DNA of 41,677 bases from Bordetella parapertussis (GTDB taxonomy: Bacteria > Pseudomonadota > Gammaproteobacteria > Burkholderiales > SG8-41): positions 1-41,677 of the forward strand of contig CAMAYE010000007.1 of NCBI GenBank assembly GCA_945862135.1, in the 5' to 3' direction. This document shows positions 1 through 8,838 of the stretch, one piece after another. Numbering within the stretch: the stretch's first letter is position 1; each line of letters starts with the position of its first letter. The translations under genes and the position numbers were made by a program. Under the pieces are notes generated by a model. That model made no database searches, was not told where the DNA came from, and saw only the letters and a list, made by a program, of their open reading frames with translations.

Positions 1-61
1 CATAGTTCTCGAAAAAGTCCGGGTGTTCCTTCAGGTATGCCGCTACGTCGCTGGGATTCAT
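1..61 (-). CDS. DUF484 family protein, N-terminal fragment
   Basis: Reading leftward from the ATG at 61, the first 20 codons give MNPSDVAAYLKEHPDFFENY, the typical opening of DUF484 proteins (a short helical start rich in HPDFF or HPEFF). The rest of the gene lies beyond the window edge. An AAGGAA-like ribosome-binding site precedes the ATG. It follows dapF by 24 bases on the same strand, and dapF-DUF484-xerC is the usual order in beta- and gammaproteobacteria, which supports the call. DUF484 proteins resemble GAF domains; their role is not established. Only about 20 residues are visible, so the call rests on this opening and on context. Confidence 0.75.
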   Translation of the reverse strand, partial: MNPSDVAAYLKEHPDFFENY

Positions 62-85
62 CAGTCGCTATTCCTTGCTTGCTGG

Positions 86-922
86 TCAGTTTGGTAAATC
101 AATTTCGCCGTCAAAAACAGTTACCGCAGGCCCCGTCATCAACACCGGCAGGCCTTTACCCGCCCATGATATAACGAGGTCACCGCCTCGCGTTGACACT
201 GTGACCCGCGCATCGAGCAGGGCTCGCAGGATTCCCGAAACCACAGCCGCACAGGCGCCGGTGCCGCAGGCCAGTGTTTCGCCGGCACCACGCTCATAGA
301 CGCGCAGGCGGATATGCGTACGGTCGATGACCTGCATATATCCGGCGTTCACGCGCTGCGGAAACCGCGCATGCGATTCAATCAACGGGCCCTCACTCGT
401 CACCGGCGCGGCATCGACATCCGCCACGAGCTGAACAGCGTGTGGATTGCCAATAGATAAAGCATTGATTTTTAATACTTTTTTATCAACCGTCAGATCG
501 TAGAGCGCGGCCTCGGCGGGGGCCTCAAACGGAATCTGCGCGGGGTCGAAACGCGGCACCCCCATATTGACGGTGACCCGGCCATCAGCCTCAAGCCGGG
601 GTTCGATCACGCCGCCGAGCGTGCCCACACGGATGACTGGTTTTGAAGTCAGCCCTCGGTCATGCACATAACGCACAAAACAGCGCGCACCGTTGCCACA
701 CTGCTCGACCTCACCGCCATCCGCATTAAATATCCGGTAGTAAAAATCCGTATCCGGCGTGCGCGCTCGCTCGACCATCAACAACTGGTCGCAACCGACG
801 CCGAAATGGCGGTCGGCAACAAAACGCAGCTGCGCGATTGTGAGTTCAATGGGCGCAACCGTGGCATCGAGCACCACGAAGTCGTTGCCCAGACCGTGCA
901 TTTTTGTGAATTTCAATCGCAT
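86..922 (-). CDS. dapF: Diaminopimelate epimerase
   Basis: This enzyme interconverts LL- and meso-diaminopimelate without a cofactor, in the cytoplasm, for lysine and peptidoglycan synthesis. The start at 922 gives 278 residues beginning [15 protein letters not shown], the family N-terminus. An in-frame ATG at 970 would add 16 residues unlike the family and has no better ribosome-binding site. The two catalytic cysteines are visible as Cys75 (QCGNGAR) and Cys219 (ACGTGAC), one acid and one base of the proton-transfer pair. Length matches the family (about 275). It is the penultimate gene of a minus-strand run after the acyltransferases. Codons 147-153 (DKKVLKI) form an AT-rich patch unusual for this GC-rich gene, but the reading frame is intact. 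Confidence 0.97.
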   Translation of the reverse strand: MRLKFTKMHGLGNDFVVLDATVAPIELTIAQLRFVADRHFGVGCDQLLMVERARTPDTDFYYRIFNADGGEVEQCGNGARCFVRYVHDRGLTSKPVIRVGTLGGVIEPRLEADGRVTVNMGVPRFDPAQIPFEAPAEAALYDLTVDKKVLKINALSIGNPHAVQLVADVDAAPVTSEGPLIESHARFPQRVNAGYMQVIDRTHIRLRVYERGAGETLACGTGACAAVVSGILRALLDARVTVSTRGGDLVISWAGKGLPVLMTGPAVTVFDGEIDLPN

Positions 923-970
923 CGTATTCGGTCTCGCCGCGAATTCGGCGGTCGCATTTATCGGCCGCAT

Positions 971-1384
971 TTATCGGCAATAGTCCCGGTAATCGCGGTA
1001 GATGCAGCGATCCATTACCACGGTCATACCGCCGGCCAGTGCACGCGCCGCAGCTGGCTCGTTGACAATACCTTCCTGGATCCAGATTGCCTTGATGCCG
1101 AGCGCCAGACACTCATCGACGACGCCGTCAATGAATTCGGCACTGCGGAATACATCCACCAGATCGATTGGAAAGGGAATGTCTTTCAGCGACGGATAGA
1201 CTTTTTCACCGAGAATTTCCTGAGCAGCCGGATGGACCGGAATCACGCGAAAACCGAATTCCTGCATGGACTTCGAAACACCATAACTCGGCCGCGCGGC
1301 ATTCGGCGAGAGACCGACCACGGCAATGGTGGCTGTTTTTTTCAGCAATGCGCAGCGCGCCGCCGCATCGGGATTCTGAAACAT
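971..1384 (-). CDS. CoA-binding domain protein, YccU type
   Basis: A 137-residue protein made of a single Rossmann-like CoA-binding domain. The signature VVGLSPNAARPSYGVSKSM lies near residues 21-40, followed by VIPVHP and the late IWIQEGI motif, as in stand-alone YccU-type proteins related to the CoA-binding part of succinyl-CoA synthetase. The biochemical role of these small proteins is not settled. I chose the ATG at 1384, which follows the stop of the upstream acetyltransferase gene by two bases. A TTG two codons earlier (1390) would overlap that gene and cannot be excluded. It sits in tight series with its neighbours on both sides, so it is probably co-transcribed. Confidence 0.9.
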   Translation of the reverse strand: MFQNPDAAARCALLKKTATIAVVGLSPNAARPSYGVSKSMQEFGFRVIPVHPAAQEILGEKVYPSLKDIPFPIDLVDVFRSAEFIDGVVDECLALGIKAIWIQEGIVNEPAAARALAGGMTVVMDRCIYRDYRDYCR

Positions 1385-1386
1385 GC

Positions 1387-1896
1387 TCAAAGCGCTTTCA
1401 CCATGATGTAATCATCCATTACAAATCCGCCGCCGATGTTCTTGACCACGGCTTCGCGTATGTTGAAGCCGTACTTCGAATAGGCCGCAATCGCCGACGC
1501 ATTGTTGCGGTTCACCGCCAGCACCAATTCCCCGCAACATTCAGCCCTTGCGGCATCAACTGCCTGCCGGATCAAACGCCCGCCGCTGCCGCTGCGTTGC
1601 CGCGCCGGATGCACATACAGCTTGTCGATTTTCATCGAAGCGCCACCGGGCTCCAACTGCAGGGCCATGTAAGCGATCATGCGCTGCTGCTGCACTTCTT
1701 TGTACCACCACACATCGGGTTGCGCGAGTTCCTCGCGAATCACCCGGGCGTCGTAACGCTGCGCCAGCATGTATTCTATCTGCGCAACACTGATGATGCC
1801 CGGGTAATGCGCACGCCAGATCACGCTGGCGAGCGCGGATACGGCCTCGACATCGTCATCCGCGAGCCGTGAAATTCCGTCCGGGTGACGGGACAT
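1387..1896 (-). CDS. GNAT family N-acetyltransferase
   Basis: A 169-residue GNAT acetyltransferase. The central part shows the family pattern: a beta-strand ([25 protein letters not shown]), then the acetyl-CoA loop [19 protein letters not shown] near residues 110-128, then [21 protein letters not shown], the usual motif B region. The substrate cannot be read from sequence. The ATG at 1896 lies one base after the stop of the acyltransferase gene upstream; a GTG seven codons earlier (1917) would overlap that gene. Its place between lipid A acyltransferases and dapF looks like an insertion into an otherwise standard gene order, and nothing shows a functional link to either. Confidence 0.88.
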   Translation of the reverse strand: MSRHPDGISRLADDDVEAVSALASVIWRAHYPGIISVAQIEYMLAQRYDARVIREELAQPDVWWYKEVQQQRMIAYMALQLEPGGASMKIDKLYVHPARQRSGSGGRLIRQAVDAARAECCGELVLAVNRNNASAIAAYSKYGFNIREAVVKNIGGGFVMDDYIMVKAL

Positions 1897-1897
1897 T

Positions 1898-2767
1898 TCA
1901 ATAAAACCGCGGCTCACCCTGCGGCCGCGTCTTGAACCGTTTGTGCAGCCAGTAATACTGCTCCGGCATTTCGCGCACCCGCTCTTCGATAAATCCGTTC
2001 ATGCGCCGTGTGTCAGCGGCGAGGTCGCCGCTGGGAAAGTTCTCCCAGGCCGGATGAAAGCGCAACACATAGCCGCTGCCACCGGGCAGTTGCGTGGTGA
2101 CTGCCGGCACGACCACTGCGCCGGTCAATGTCGCAATGCGTGCAAGCCCCGTAATCGTTGCTGCCGGCACGCCGAAGAAGGGCACAAAAATCGAATCGCG
2201 CTCGCCGAAGTCCATGTCGGGCAGGTAATAAAACGGCAAACCTTTTTTGATCGCTTTTGCGACCGGCCGGATACCATCCTGGCGCGAATACAGGTCCGGC
2301 ATCACGAAACGGGTGCGGCCGTGATACAGCACCGCGTCGAAAGCCGGATTCTTCTGCTTGCTGTATACCGACACGACGCGGTGCTCGGCACCAATGCGTA
2401 TGCCGCCCATATCCAGTCCGACAAAATGCGGTGCGAGAAAAATGACCGGTCGCCCCGCAACCGCCTGCCAGTTTTCCAGGCCTTCGATACGCACCGTGCG
2501 CAATACGCGCGCATGACTGCCCCACCACAGAATCCCGTGTTCAAGGAGACTACGCATGAACACCGCAAAGTGATTGCGCGCAAGCGTCACCCTTTCGGTT
2601 TCGCTCAGTTCCGGAAAACACAGCCGCAGATTGGTCAGCACCACACGACGGCGCTCCGCCGCAAGCACATAAAGCAAGAGGCCAGCAGCACGACCCAGCG
2701 GCGCCAGTATGGATAGCGGCAGCCAGTGCAGCAGCCAGATCAGGCCCAGCCCGATGCGCGTCATCAT
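1898..2767 (-). CDS. LpxL/HtrB-family lipid A acyltransferase (HX4D copy)
   Basis: A 289-residue inner-membrane acyltransferase that would add a secondary acyl chain to lipid A, using acyl-ACP. A hydrophobic N-terminal stretch (about residues 5-36) serves as the membrane anchor. The catalytic motif is His114-X4-Asp119 in [11 protein letters not shown], followed by YSKQKNP and later [13 protein letters not shown], as in the LpxL/LpxM family. The start ATG overlaps the stop of the upstream paralogue by four bases (ATGA), so the two are translationally coupled. The upstream paralogue has HX4E instead of HX4D. Which one adds the first and which the second chain, and the chain lengths, cannot be read from sequence, so I give no symbol. 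Confidence 0.92.
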   Translation of the reverse strand: MMTRIGLGLIWLLHWLPLSILAPLGRAAGLLLYVLAAERRRVVLTNLRLCFPELSETERVTLARNHFAVFMRSLLEHGILWWGSHARVLRTVRIEGLENWQAVAGRPVIFLAPHFVGLDMGGIRIGAEHRVVSVYSKQKNPAFDAVLYHGRTRFVMPDLYSRQDGIRPVAKAIKKGLPFYYLPDMDFGERDSIFVPFFGVPAATITGLARIATLTGAVVVPAVTTQLPGGSGYVLRFHPAWENFPSGDLAADTRRMNGFIEERVREMPEQYYWLHKRFKTRPQGEPRFY

Positions 2768-3621
2768 GCAGTCACCGGCGGCGGTTCAGCGCCGGCCGGC
2801 ACCTTGTAGCGGTTGTAACCCCACAGGTACTGCGCCGGACAGCGGCTCACCACCTGTTCCACGGCCCGATTCAGCGCGGCGGGATTCAGGGGATCGGCTG
2901 ACACACGCTCCAGATGCAGGCGATACCCGGCGCCCTGCGGCAAGCGCTCGGCAAAAGCCATCACGACCGCAGCGCCGGTCGAGGCTTGCAGCCTTGAAAC
3001 CAGTGTCATCGTGTAGGCCGGGCGGCCAAAAAAATCCGCCCATTCCCCTTCACCGACACCCGGCGCCTGGTCGGGCAATATGCCGATCGCCTCGCCGCGA
3101 CGCAGTGCCTTGATCAACAGGCGTACGCCGTGCAGATTGGCCGGCGCCAGCTTGACCTGCGCACGCTGACGACCGGCCTGCATCAAGGCTTCGAGACCGG
3201 CGCGCTTGGGTGGCCGGTACAGTATGGTCAGCGGCAAACGGCGTGCGCCATACAAGGCTGAAATCTCAAAACATCCCAGGTGCGGTGTCAAAAAAATCAA
3301 CCCTTTGCCGCCGCCAAGCGCCGACTCCACAACATTCCAGTCGTCGCAGCGGACAATCCGGTCAATCTCTTCATCCTGCCCGAACCAGACGCGGCACAGT
3401 TCCGTGATGCTTTTACCGGTTTCGGCAACCGCAGCATGCAGGGTTTCGCGATAAGCCGTCTCCACGGCACACAATCCACTGCTCTTGAGGTTTTCGCGGC
3501 AACGGCGGCGATAGGTTCGCGAAACCCCGTAGACCAGCCAGCCCAACGCCGCGCCAAAAAAATGCAGCGCCACCAAGGGCATACGTGCGCCCAGGCGCAT
3601 CAATACGGACAACAGGGGCAT
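2764..3621 (-). CDS. LpxL/HtrB-family lipid A acyltransferase (HX4E copy)
   Basis: The first gene of the minus-strand run, 285 residues, a paralogue of the gene that follows it. A hydrophobic N-terminus (residues 1-35) anchors it to the inner membrane, and the catalytic dyad is His114-X4-Glu119 in TPHLGCFEI. The later blocks [12 protein letters not shown] and [15 protein letters not shown] match the LpxL-type fold and its conserved LPDQ segment. It is a late step of lipid A synthesis, probably transfer of lauroyl or myristoyl groups from acyl-ACP. It is transcribed away from metK, with 100 bases between the two starts. No strong ribosome-binding site is visible, but the ATG at 3621 gives the family-typical length. 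Specificity relative to the paralogue is unknown. Confidence 0.9.
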   Translation of the reverse strand: MPLLSVLMRLGARMPLVALHFFGAALGWLVYGVSRTYRRRCRENLKSSGLCAVETAYRETLHAAVAETGKSITELCRVWFGQDEEIDRIVRCDDWNVVESALGGGKGLIFLTPHLGCFEISALYGARRLPLTILYRPPKRAGLEALMQAGRQRAQVKLAPANLHGVRLLIKALRRGEAIGILPDQAPGVGEGEWADFFGRPAYTMTLVSRLQASTGAAVVMAFAERLPQGAGYRLHLERVSADPLNPAALNRAVEQVVSRCPAQYLWGYNRYKVPAGAEPPPVTA

Positions 3622-3638
3622 CAGGTCGGGGAAATCCG

Positions 3639-3667
3639 TTAATAAATCGGGGGTTATATGCTATTCT
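3639..3667 (+). promoter_or_regulatory. Possible metK promoter
   Basis: TTAATA (3639-3644) and TATTCT (3662-3667) are 17 bases apart, each matching four of six sigma-70 consensus positions. The predicted start near 3674 would give a leader of about 48 bases containing a GCGGC/GCCGC hairpin. This is only a consensus match; no other good pair is seen in the 100-base divergent gap between the acyltransferases and metK. Confidence 0.3.
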
Positions 3668-3721
3668 AGCGGCCTTTTTGCCGCACCCCCCCATCAACTT
3701 TCCGCGACGACACTCAAAGCC

Positions 3722-4888
<1,167 letters not shown>

Positions 4889-4890
4889 GG

Positions 4891-4896
4891 TATAAT
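4891..4896 (+). promoter_or_regulatory. -10 element of the ahcY riboswitch promoter
   Basis: A perfect TATAAT lies two bases after the metK stop codon. Seven bases further on, at about 4903, is the expected transcription start, directly at the first base of the SAH aptamer P1 stem (4904). I see no good -35 at 16-18 bases upstream, so the promoter may depend on an activator or be weak. Position relative to the aptamer is the main support. Confidence 0.6.
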
Positions 4897-4903
4897 CCGC
4901 CCC

Positions 4904-4978
4904 GCTGAGGAGCGTTGCGACCGGGTGGGGTTTAAGCCCCATCACCGGCCAGGCTCAGCAAAGATATCAACGGCGCTC
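4904..4978 (+). promoter_or_regulatory. SAH riboswitch, copy 1
   Basis: The sequence fits the S-adenosylhomocysteine riboswitch consensus. P1 is GCTGAG (4904-4909) with CTCAGC (4954-4959). The core GAGCGTTGCGACCGG is followed by a P2 hairpin (CCGG and TGGGG at 4921-4930 with CCCCA and CCGG at 4937-4948) and the GCCAGG core. The pseudoknot is GAGCGTT (4910-4916) with GGCGCTC (4972-4978), seven pairs counting two G-T. SAH riboswitches are known to bind SAH and raise expression of SAH-recycling genes, which fits the ahcY gene downstream. A second copy follows 66 bases later. The 3' pseudoknot strand is also part of the terminator at 4973-5010. Confidence 0.93.
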
Positions 4979-5010
4979 GCACCGGAAACGGTGCGGGCGC
5001 TTTGCTTTTT
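4973..5010 (+). terminator. Intrinsic terminator overlapping the riboswitch pseudoknot
   Basis: A 12-pair stem, GCGCTCGCACCG (4973-4984) with CGGTGCGGGCGC (4989-5000), with one G-T pair and a GAAA tetraloop, followed by TTTGCTTTTT (5001-5010). Its 5' arm uses bases 4973-4978, which are the 3' strand of the SAH pseudoknot. The two structures therefore exclude each other: with SAH bound the pseudoknot holds these bases and transcription continues; without SAH the terminator can form. Confidence 0.88.
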
Positions 5011-5044
5011 GTAACACCGAAAACGCATCATTTAAAACATGCTC

Positions 5045-5127
5045 CCGAGGGGCGCTGCGACCGGGTGGGTTGAATTTCCAGACCCACAACACGGCCAGGC
5101 TCGGACGGCATGCTGGGAACGGCGCCC
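5045..5127 (+). promoter_or_regulatory. SAH riboswitch, copy 2
   Basis: A second aptamer with the same layout: P1 CCGAG (5045-5049) with CTCGG (5100-5104), core GGGCGCTGCGACCGGG, a P2 hairpin (TGGGT 5066-5070 with ACCCA 5082-5086), GCCAGG, and a pseudoknot GGGCGCT (5050-5056) with GGCGCCC (5121-5127). Unlike copy 1 it is not followed by a terminator. The pseudoknot ends 12 bases before the AGGAG ribosome-binding site (5140-5144) of ahcY, so any control here may be on translation. I could not find a clear sequence that would sequester the ribosome-binding site. Confidence 0.9.
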
Positions 5128-5150
5128 GCCAAACTATCCAGGAGTCTGAA

Positions 5151-6554
5151 ATGAACGCAAAAGCCGCCGACTACAAAGTCGCCGATATGTCACTGGCCGA
5201 CTTCGGCCGCAAGGAAATCGCCATTGCCGAAACCGAAATGCCCGGTTTGATGGCGATCCGCGAAGAATACAAGGGCAAGAAGCCGCTCAAGGGCGCGCGT
5301 ATTGCCGGTTCGCTGCACATGACCATCCAGACCGCGGTGCTGATCGAAACGCTGGCCGATCTGGGCGCCGACATCCGCTGGGCGTCGTGCAATATTTTCT
5401 CGACCCAGGATCATGCTGCCGCCGCTATTGCTGCCAGCGGCATCCCCGTCTTCGCCTACAAGGGTGAAACGCTGGAGGACTACTGGGATTACACCCATCG
5501 CATTCTGGAATGGTCGGACGGCGGCACGCCGAACATGATCCTCGACGACGGCGGCGATGCCACGCTTCTGGTCACACTGGGCGCGCAGCACGAGCGCAAC
5601 AAGACACAACCGCCGGACGGCACGAATGAGGAAGAAGTCGTCCTCTTCGCAGCGATGCGCAAGACGCTGAAAGAACAACCCGGCTTTTACTCGAACATCG
5701 AGAAAAACATCAAAGGCGTCACTGAAGAGACAACCACTGGCGTGCACCGCCTGTATCAGATGGAAAAAGAAGGCCGTCTGCCCTTCCCGGCGATCAACGT
5801 CAATGACTCGGTCACCAAATCGAAGTTCGACAACCTCTACGGCTGCCGCGAATCACTGGTTGACGCGATCAAACGCGCCACCGACGTGATGATCGCCGGC
5901 AAGGTCGCACTGGTCTGCGGTTTCGGCGACGTCGGCAAGGGCAGCGCCCAGGCGCTGCGCGCGCTGTCGGCCCAGGTCTGGGTGACCGAAGTTGATCCGA
6001 TCTGCGCGCTGCAGGCGGCGATGGAAGGTTTCCGCGTCGTGACCATGGACTATGCCGCCGACAAGGCTGACATCTTCGTCACCGCCACCGGCAATCTGGG
6101 CGTGATCAACCACGACCACATGAAGCGGATGAAAAACAACGCCATCGTCTGCAACATCGGCCACTTCGATTCGGAAATCGAAATCGCCAACCTGAAGCAG
6201 TACAAGTGGGAAAACATCAAACCCCAGGTTGACCATGTGATTTTCCCCGACGGCAAACGCCTGATCATCCTCGCCGAAGGCCGGCTGGTGAATCTGGGCT
6301 GCGGCACGGGACACCCGTCGTTCGTGATGTCGAGCTCATTCACCAACCAAACACTGGCGCAGCTGGAGCTGTACACGCAAGGCAGCAAATACCAGAACAA
6401 GGTGTACGTGCTGCCCAAGCATCTCGACGAAAAGGTCGCGCGCCTGCACCTGAAGAAACTCGGCGTCGACCTGACCGTGCTCAGCGAGAAGCAGTGCGAC
6501 TACCTGCAAATGCCGGTTGAAGGCCCCTACAAGGCCGATCACTACCGCTACTGA
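5151..6554 (+). CDS. ahcY: Adenosylhomocysteinase
   Basis: Hydrolyses S-adenosylhomocysteine to adenosine and homocysteine, using bound NAD, and so relieves product inhibition of methyltransferases. The ATG at 5151 gives 467 residues and is preceded by AGGAG at a spacing of six. The open frame continues upstream into the riboswitch, but that part is not protein-like. Visible features are the substrate domain ([12 protein letters not shown] near 81-92), the roughly 40-residue insertion typical of many bacterial enzymes (about 149-187), the NAD-binding GFGDVGKG (257-264) and the conserved C-terminal YKADHYRY. Expression is probably controlled by the two SAH riboswitches upstream. metF follows 58 bases later in the same direction. 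Confidence 0.98.
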   Translation: MNAKAADYKVADMSLADFGRKEIAIAETEMPGLMAIREEYKGKKPLKGARIAGSLHMTIQTAVLIETLADLGADIRWASCNIFSTQDHAAAAIAASGIPVFAYKGETLEDYWDYTHRILEWSDGGTPNMILDDGGDATLLVTLGAQHERNKTQPPDGTNEEEVVLFAAMRKTLKEQPGFYSNIEKNIKGVTEETTTGVHRLYQMEKEGRLPFPAINVNDSVTKSKFDNLYGCRESLVDAIKRATDVMIAGKVALVCGFGDVGKGSAQALRALSAQVWVTEVDPICALQAAMEGFRVVTMDYAADKADIFVTATGNLGVINHDHMKRMKNNAIVCNIGHFDSEIEIANLKQYKWENIKPQVDHVIFPDGKRLIILAEGRLVNLGCGTGHPSFVMSSSFTNQTLAQLELYTQGSKYQNKVYVLPKHLDEKVARLHLKKLGVDLTVLSEKQCDYLQMPVEGPYKADHYRY

Positions 6555-6562
6555 TCGAGATT

Positions 6563-6598
6563 CGGCGAACGCCGGGGCTTAAAACCCCCGGCACGCCG
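6563..6598 (+). other. Stem-loop between ahcY and metF
   Basis: CGGCG (6563-6567) with CGCCG (6594-6598) encloses CCGGGG (6572-6577) with CCCCGG (6586-6591). There is no T-tract, so it is unlikely to be a full terminator. It could stabilise the ahcY message or tune metF, which has no clear ribosome-binding site. Confidence 0.4.
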
Positions 6599-6612
6599 AC
6601 CTCCAACCCGCC

Positions 6613-7458
6613 ATGCAATCACAGAAAAAACTTCCACGCACCTTCAGTTTCGAGTTCTTCCCGCCAAACACCGCAGAAGGACTGGAGAAACTCGCGCAAA
6701 CGGCAAAGCAGCTGGCCCCGCTGAATCCGAAATTCTTTTCGGTGACCTACGGCGCCGGCGGCTCAACCCGCGAGCGCACACTTCGTGCGGTCATGGACTT
6801 GCGGGCAGCCGGTTATGCGGCCGCACCACACATTTCCTGCATCGGTTCATCGCGTGACGAAATCCGCGATATCCTGCGTGGCTACCGCGAGAACGGCATC
6901 CGCCATCTGGTGGCACTGCGCGGCGATCTACCGTCGGGGACCGCAACGGCCGGTGAATTCCATTACGCCAACGAACTGGTCGCGTTCATCCGCAGCGAAT
7001 TTGCAGGCGATTTTCATATCGAAGTTGCTGCCTATCCCGAATATCATCCGCAGGCGAAAAACGCCCAGGACGACCTGCTGAATTTCAAGCGCAAGGTTGA
7101 GGCTGGCGCGCATTCCGCGATTACGCAGTATTTCTACAACGCCGACTGTTATTTCCATTTCGTCGACGAATGTGAAGCAATGGGGCTTGATCTGCCCATT
7201 GTTCCGGGCATCATGCCCATCGGCAAGTTCTCGCAACTGGCACGCTTTTCCGACGCCTGCGGTGCGGAAATTCCGCGCTGGATCCGCAAGAAGCTTGAGG
7301 GGTACGGTGACGACACCGATTCGATCCGCGCCTTCGGTCTTGATGTAGTCACCCGGCTTTGCGATGACCTGCTTGCCGCAGGTGCCCCCGGCCTGCACTT
7401 CTATACGATGAACCAGGCTGGACCGACCAGCACGATCTGGCAGCGTCTGGGACTGTAA
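6613..7458 (+). CDS. metF: Methylenetetrahydrofolate reductase
   Basis: Reduces 5,10-methylenetetrahydrofolate to 5-methyltetrahydrofolate with FAD, supplying the methyl group for methionine synthesis. The 281 residues form one TIM barrel of the usual bacterial length. The N-terminal FSFEFFPP (residues 11-18) carries the catalytic glutamate, followed by FSVTYGAGGSTRERT, HLVALRGDLP and VPGIMPI, all family signatures. It has no strong Shine-Dalgarno, and a GC-rich hairpin lies between it and ahcY. Together with metK and ahcY it closes the activated-methyl cycle, and it is probably read from the SAH-riboswitch transcript. Confidence 0.97.
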   Translation: MQSQKKLPRTFSFEFFPPNTAEGLEKLAQTAKQLAPLNPKFFSVTYGAGGSTRERTLRAVMDLRAAGYAAAPHISCIGSSRDEIRDILRGYRENGIRHLVALRGDLPSGTATAGEFHYANELVAFIRSEFAGDFHIEVAAYPEYHPQAKNAQDDLLNFKRKVEAGAHSAITQYFYNADCYFHFVDECEAMGLDLPIVPGIMPIGKFSQLARFSDACGAEIPRWIRKKLEGYGDDTDSIRAFGLDVVTRLCDDLLAAGAPGLHFYTMNQAGPTSTIWQRLGL

Positions 7459-7507
7459 AACCCTCGAAGTCGCGCCACCCGGCTTGAAGCCTCGTTATAC
7501 TCCGCGC

Positions 7508-7529
7508 AGGCGCCAGTGCGCATGCGCCT
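7508..7529 (+). other. Inverted repeat in the mgtE leader
   Basis: AGGCGC (7508-7513) and GCGCCT (7524-7529) form a six-pair stem with a ten-base loop, ending seven bases before the GGAGA ribosome-binding site of mgtE. It does not resemble the known M-box magnesium riboswitch, which is far larger. A role is possible but unproven. Confidence 0.25.
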
Positions 7530-7547
7530 GAACGTGGAGACGCTGCG

Positions 7548-8780
7548 ATGGAAAAAAACCAGAACGAAACCGCTGCAACAGCAGGCCCGGACCTGCGGGA
7601 ACTGGCCCTCGCGGCCAAGGTTCGCTCACCCAAAGAAGCCGCAGAACTCCTGGCTGAACATCCGGCCGGCACCATCGCCGCGGTATTGCAGGAACTCGCT
7701 CCTGCGCTGACCCAGGATGTGCTGGATGAACTGCCCGGCGGTCTGGTGGACGGCGTCATGCATGCAGTGCCTGAAGAAATCGCCACGCAATGGCGCAGCA
7801 ATCAGGCATTCGAACAGGGCACCATCGGCCGCATGATGGTTGCGCCGCGCGCAGTCTTCCGCCCGGACATCAGCGTGCGCGACACCATCGAACAATTACG
7901 CCCGCTGGTGCGAACCGCATTCATCACCTACGGCTATGTCACCGATGAGACCGGCAAACTGCTCGGCATCATCACCATGCGCGATCTGCTGTTTGCAGAC
8001 GACCAGGTGCCGCTGGATTCCGTCATGTTGCGCAACGCGTTTACGCTGAAACCCGATCTGCAACTCGCCGATGCGATGAAACTGGTGCTCGACCGTCACT
8101 ACCCGGTGTATCCGGTCTGCGACGAACACGGCAAATTGCTCGGTCTGGTCCGTGGCCAGACCATGTTCGAAGAACAGGCGTTTGAAATCACTGCGCAGGT
8201 CGGCAGCATGGTCGGCGTGGAGAAGGAAGAACGGCTGGCCACACCGTTGGCGAACAGCTTCAAGTTCCGCCATCCCTGGCTGCAGATCAATCTGGCCACG
8301 GCTTTTGTCGCCGGCGCAGTCGTAGCCATTTTCCAGGACACCGTGGACCGCCTCGTCATCCTCGCACTGTTCCTGCCGATACTTGCCGGGCAATCGGGCA
8401 ACACCGGTTGCCAGGCGCTGGCAGTCACGCTGCGCGGCATGACGCTGGGTGAACTCAAGGCCGGGGCGGAACGCGCACTGGTGATCAAGGAGGCGTCGCT
8501 CGGTGCATTGAACGGTGCGTTCACCGGCATCGTCGCCGCACTGGGCATGTTCATCGTCGCGACCTACCAGCACAATCCTGACGCGCTGATGCTCAGCCTG
8601 GTCGTCTGGGTGGCCCTCGTCGGCAGTTGTGTCGCCAGCGGCATTTCGGGCGCCATGGTGCCGCTGACACTCAAACGCTTTGGATTTGATCCGGCGACCG
8701 CTTCCAGCATTTTTCTCACCACAGCCACCGATGTGGTGAGCATGGGATTGTTGCTGGGGCTGGCCACACTACTGATCTGA
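7548..8780 (+). CDS. mgtE: Magnesium transporter MgtE
   Basis: An inner-membrane Mg2+ channel of 410 residues. The N-terminal superhelical domain (about 1-125, with HPAGTIAAVLQELAP) is followed by a CBS pair (about 130-250; FRPDISVRDTIEQLR, GIITMRDLLF, YPVCDEHGKLLGLV) that acts as the Mg2+ sensor, and then five membrane helices (about 270-408). The pore signature LPILAGQSGNTGCQAL and the late ATDVVSMG, carrying the aspartate expected to select Mg2+, are present. GGAGA precedes the ATG at a spacing of eight. It lies 89 bases after metF and ends at a strong bidirectional terminator, so it may be the last gene of the ahcY transcript or have its own promoter. Confidence 0.95.
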   Translation: MEKNQNETAATAGPDLRELALAAKVRSPKEAAELLAEHPAGTIAAVLQELAPALTQDVLDELPGGLVDGVMHAVPEEIATQWRSNQAFEQGTIGRMMVAPRAVFRPDISVRDTIEQLRPLVRTAFITYGYVTDETGKLLGIITMRDLLFADDQVPLDSVMLRNAFTLKPDLQLADAMKLVLDRHYPVYPVCDEHGKLLGLVRGQTMFEEQAFEITAQVGSMVGVEKEERLATPLANSFKFRHPWLQINLATAFVAGAVVAIFQDTVDRLVILALFLPILAGQSGNTGCQALAVTLRGMTLGELKAGAERALVIKEASLGALNGAFTGIVAALGMFIVATYQHNPDALMLSLVVWVALVGSCVASGISGAMVPLTLKRFGFDPATASSIFLTTATDVVSMGLLLGLATLLI

Positions 8781-8794
8781 ATCGCACGCCCATG

Positions 8795-8824
8795 AAAAAG
8801 GCCGCCCGCGGGCGGCCTTTTTTT
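8795..8824. terminator. Bidirectional intrinsic terminator
   Basis: GGCCGCC (8800-8806) and GGCGGCC (8811-8817) pair around CGCG, flanked by AAAAA on the left and TTTTTTT on the right. The T-tract is present for both directions, so it can end mgtE on the plus strand and the aminotransferase gene arriving on the minus strand. Confidence 0.9.
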
Positions 8825-8838
8825 CAGCCAGAAACTGA

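Noticed and set aside
480-512. A regulatory site in the AT-rich patch inside dapF
   Set aside because: It encodes a lysine-rich piece of the protein at the right place for the family, and its sequence matches the repeated AT-rich element only loosely.
3622-3721. A SAM or SAH riboswitch upstream of metK
   Set aside because: Only a short GCGGC/GCCGC hairpin is visible; none of the conserved cores of known SAM or SAH aptamers is present.
5070-5150. An N-terminal extension of AhcY starting at a TTG at 5070
   Set aside because: These codons lie inside the second SAH riboswitch, and the ATG at 5151 has a proper AGGAG site and the family N-terminus.
7508-7529. An Mg2+ riboswitch upstream of mgtE
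   Set aside because: The 89-base gap is too short for an M-box and shows only one small inverted repeat.
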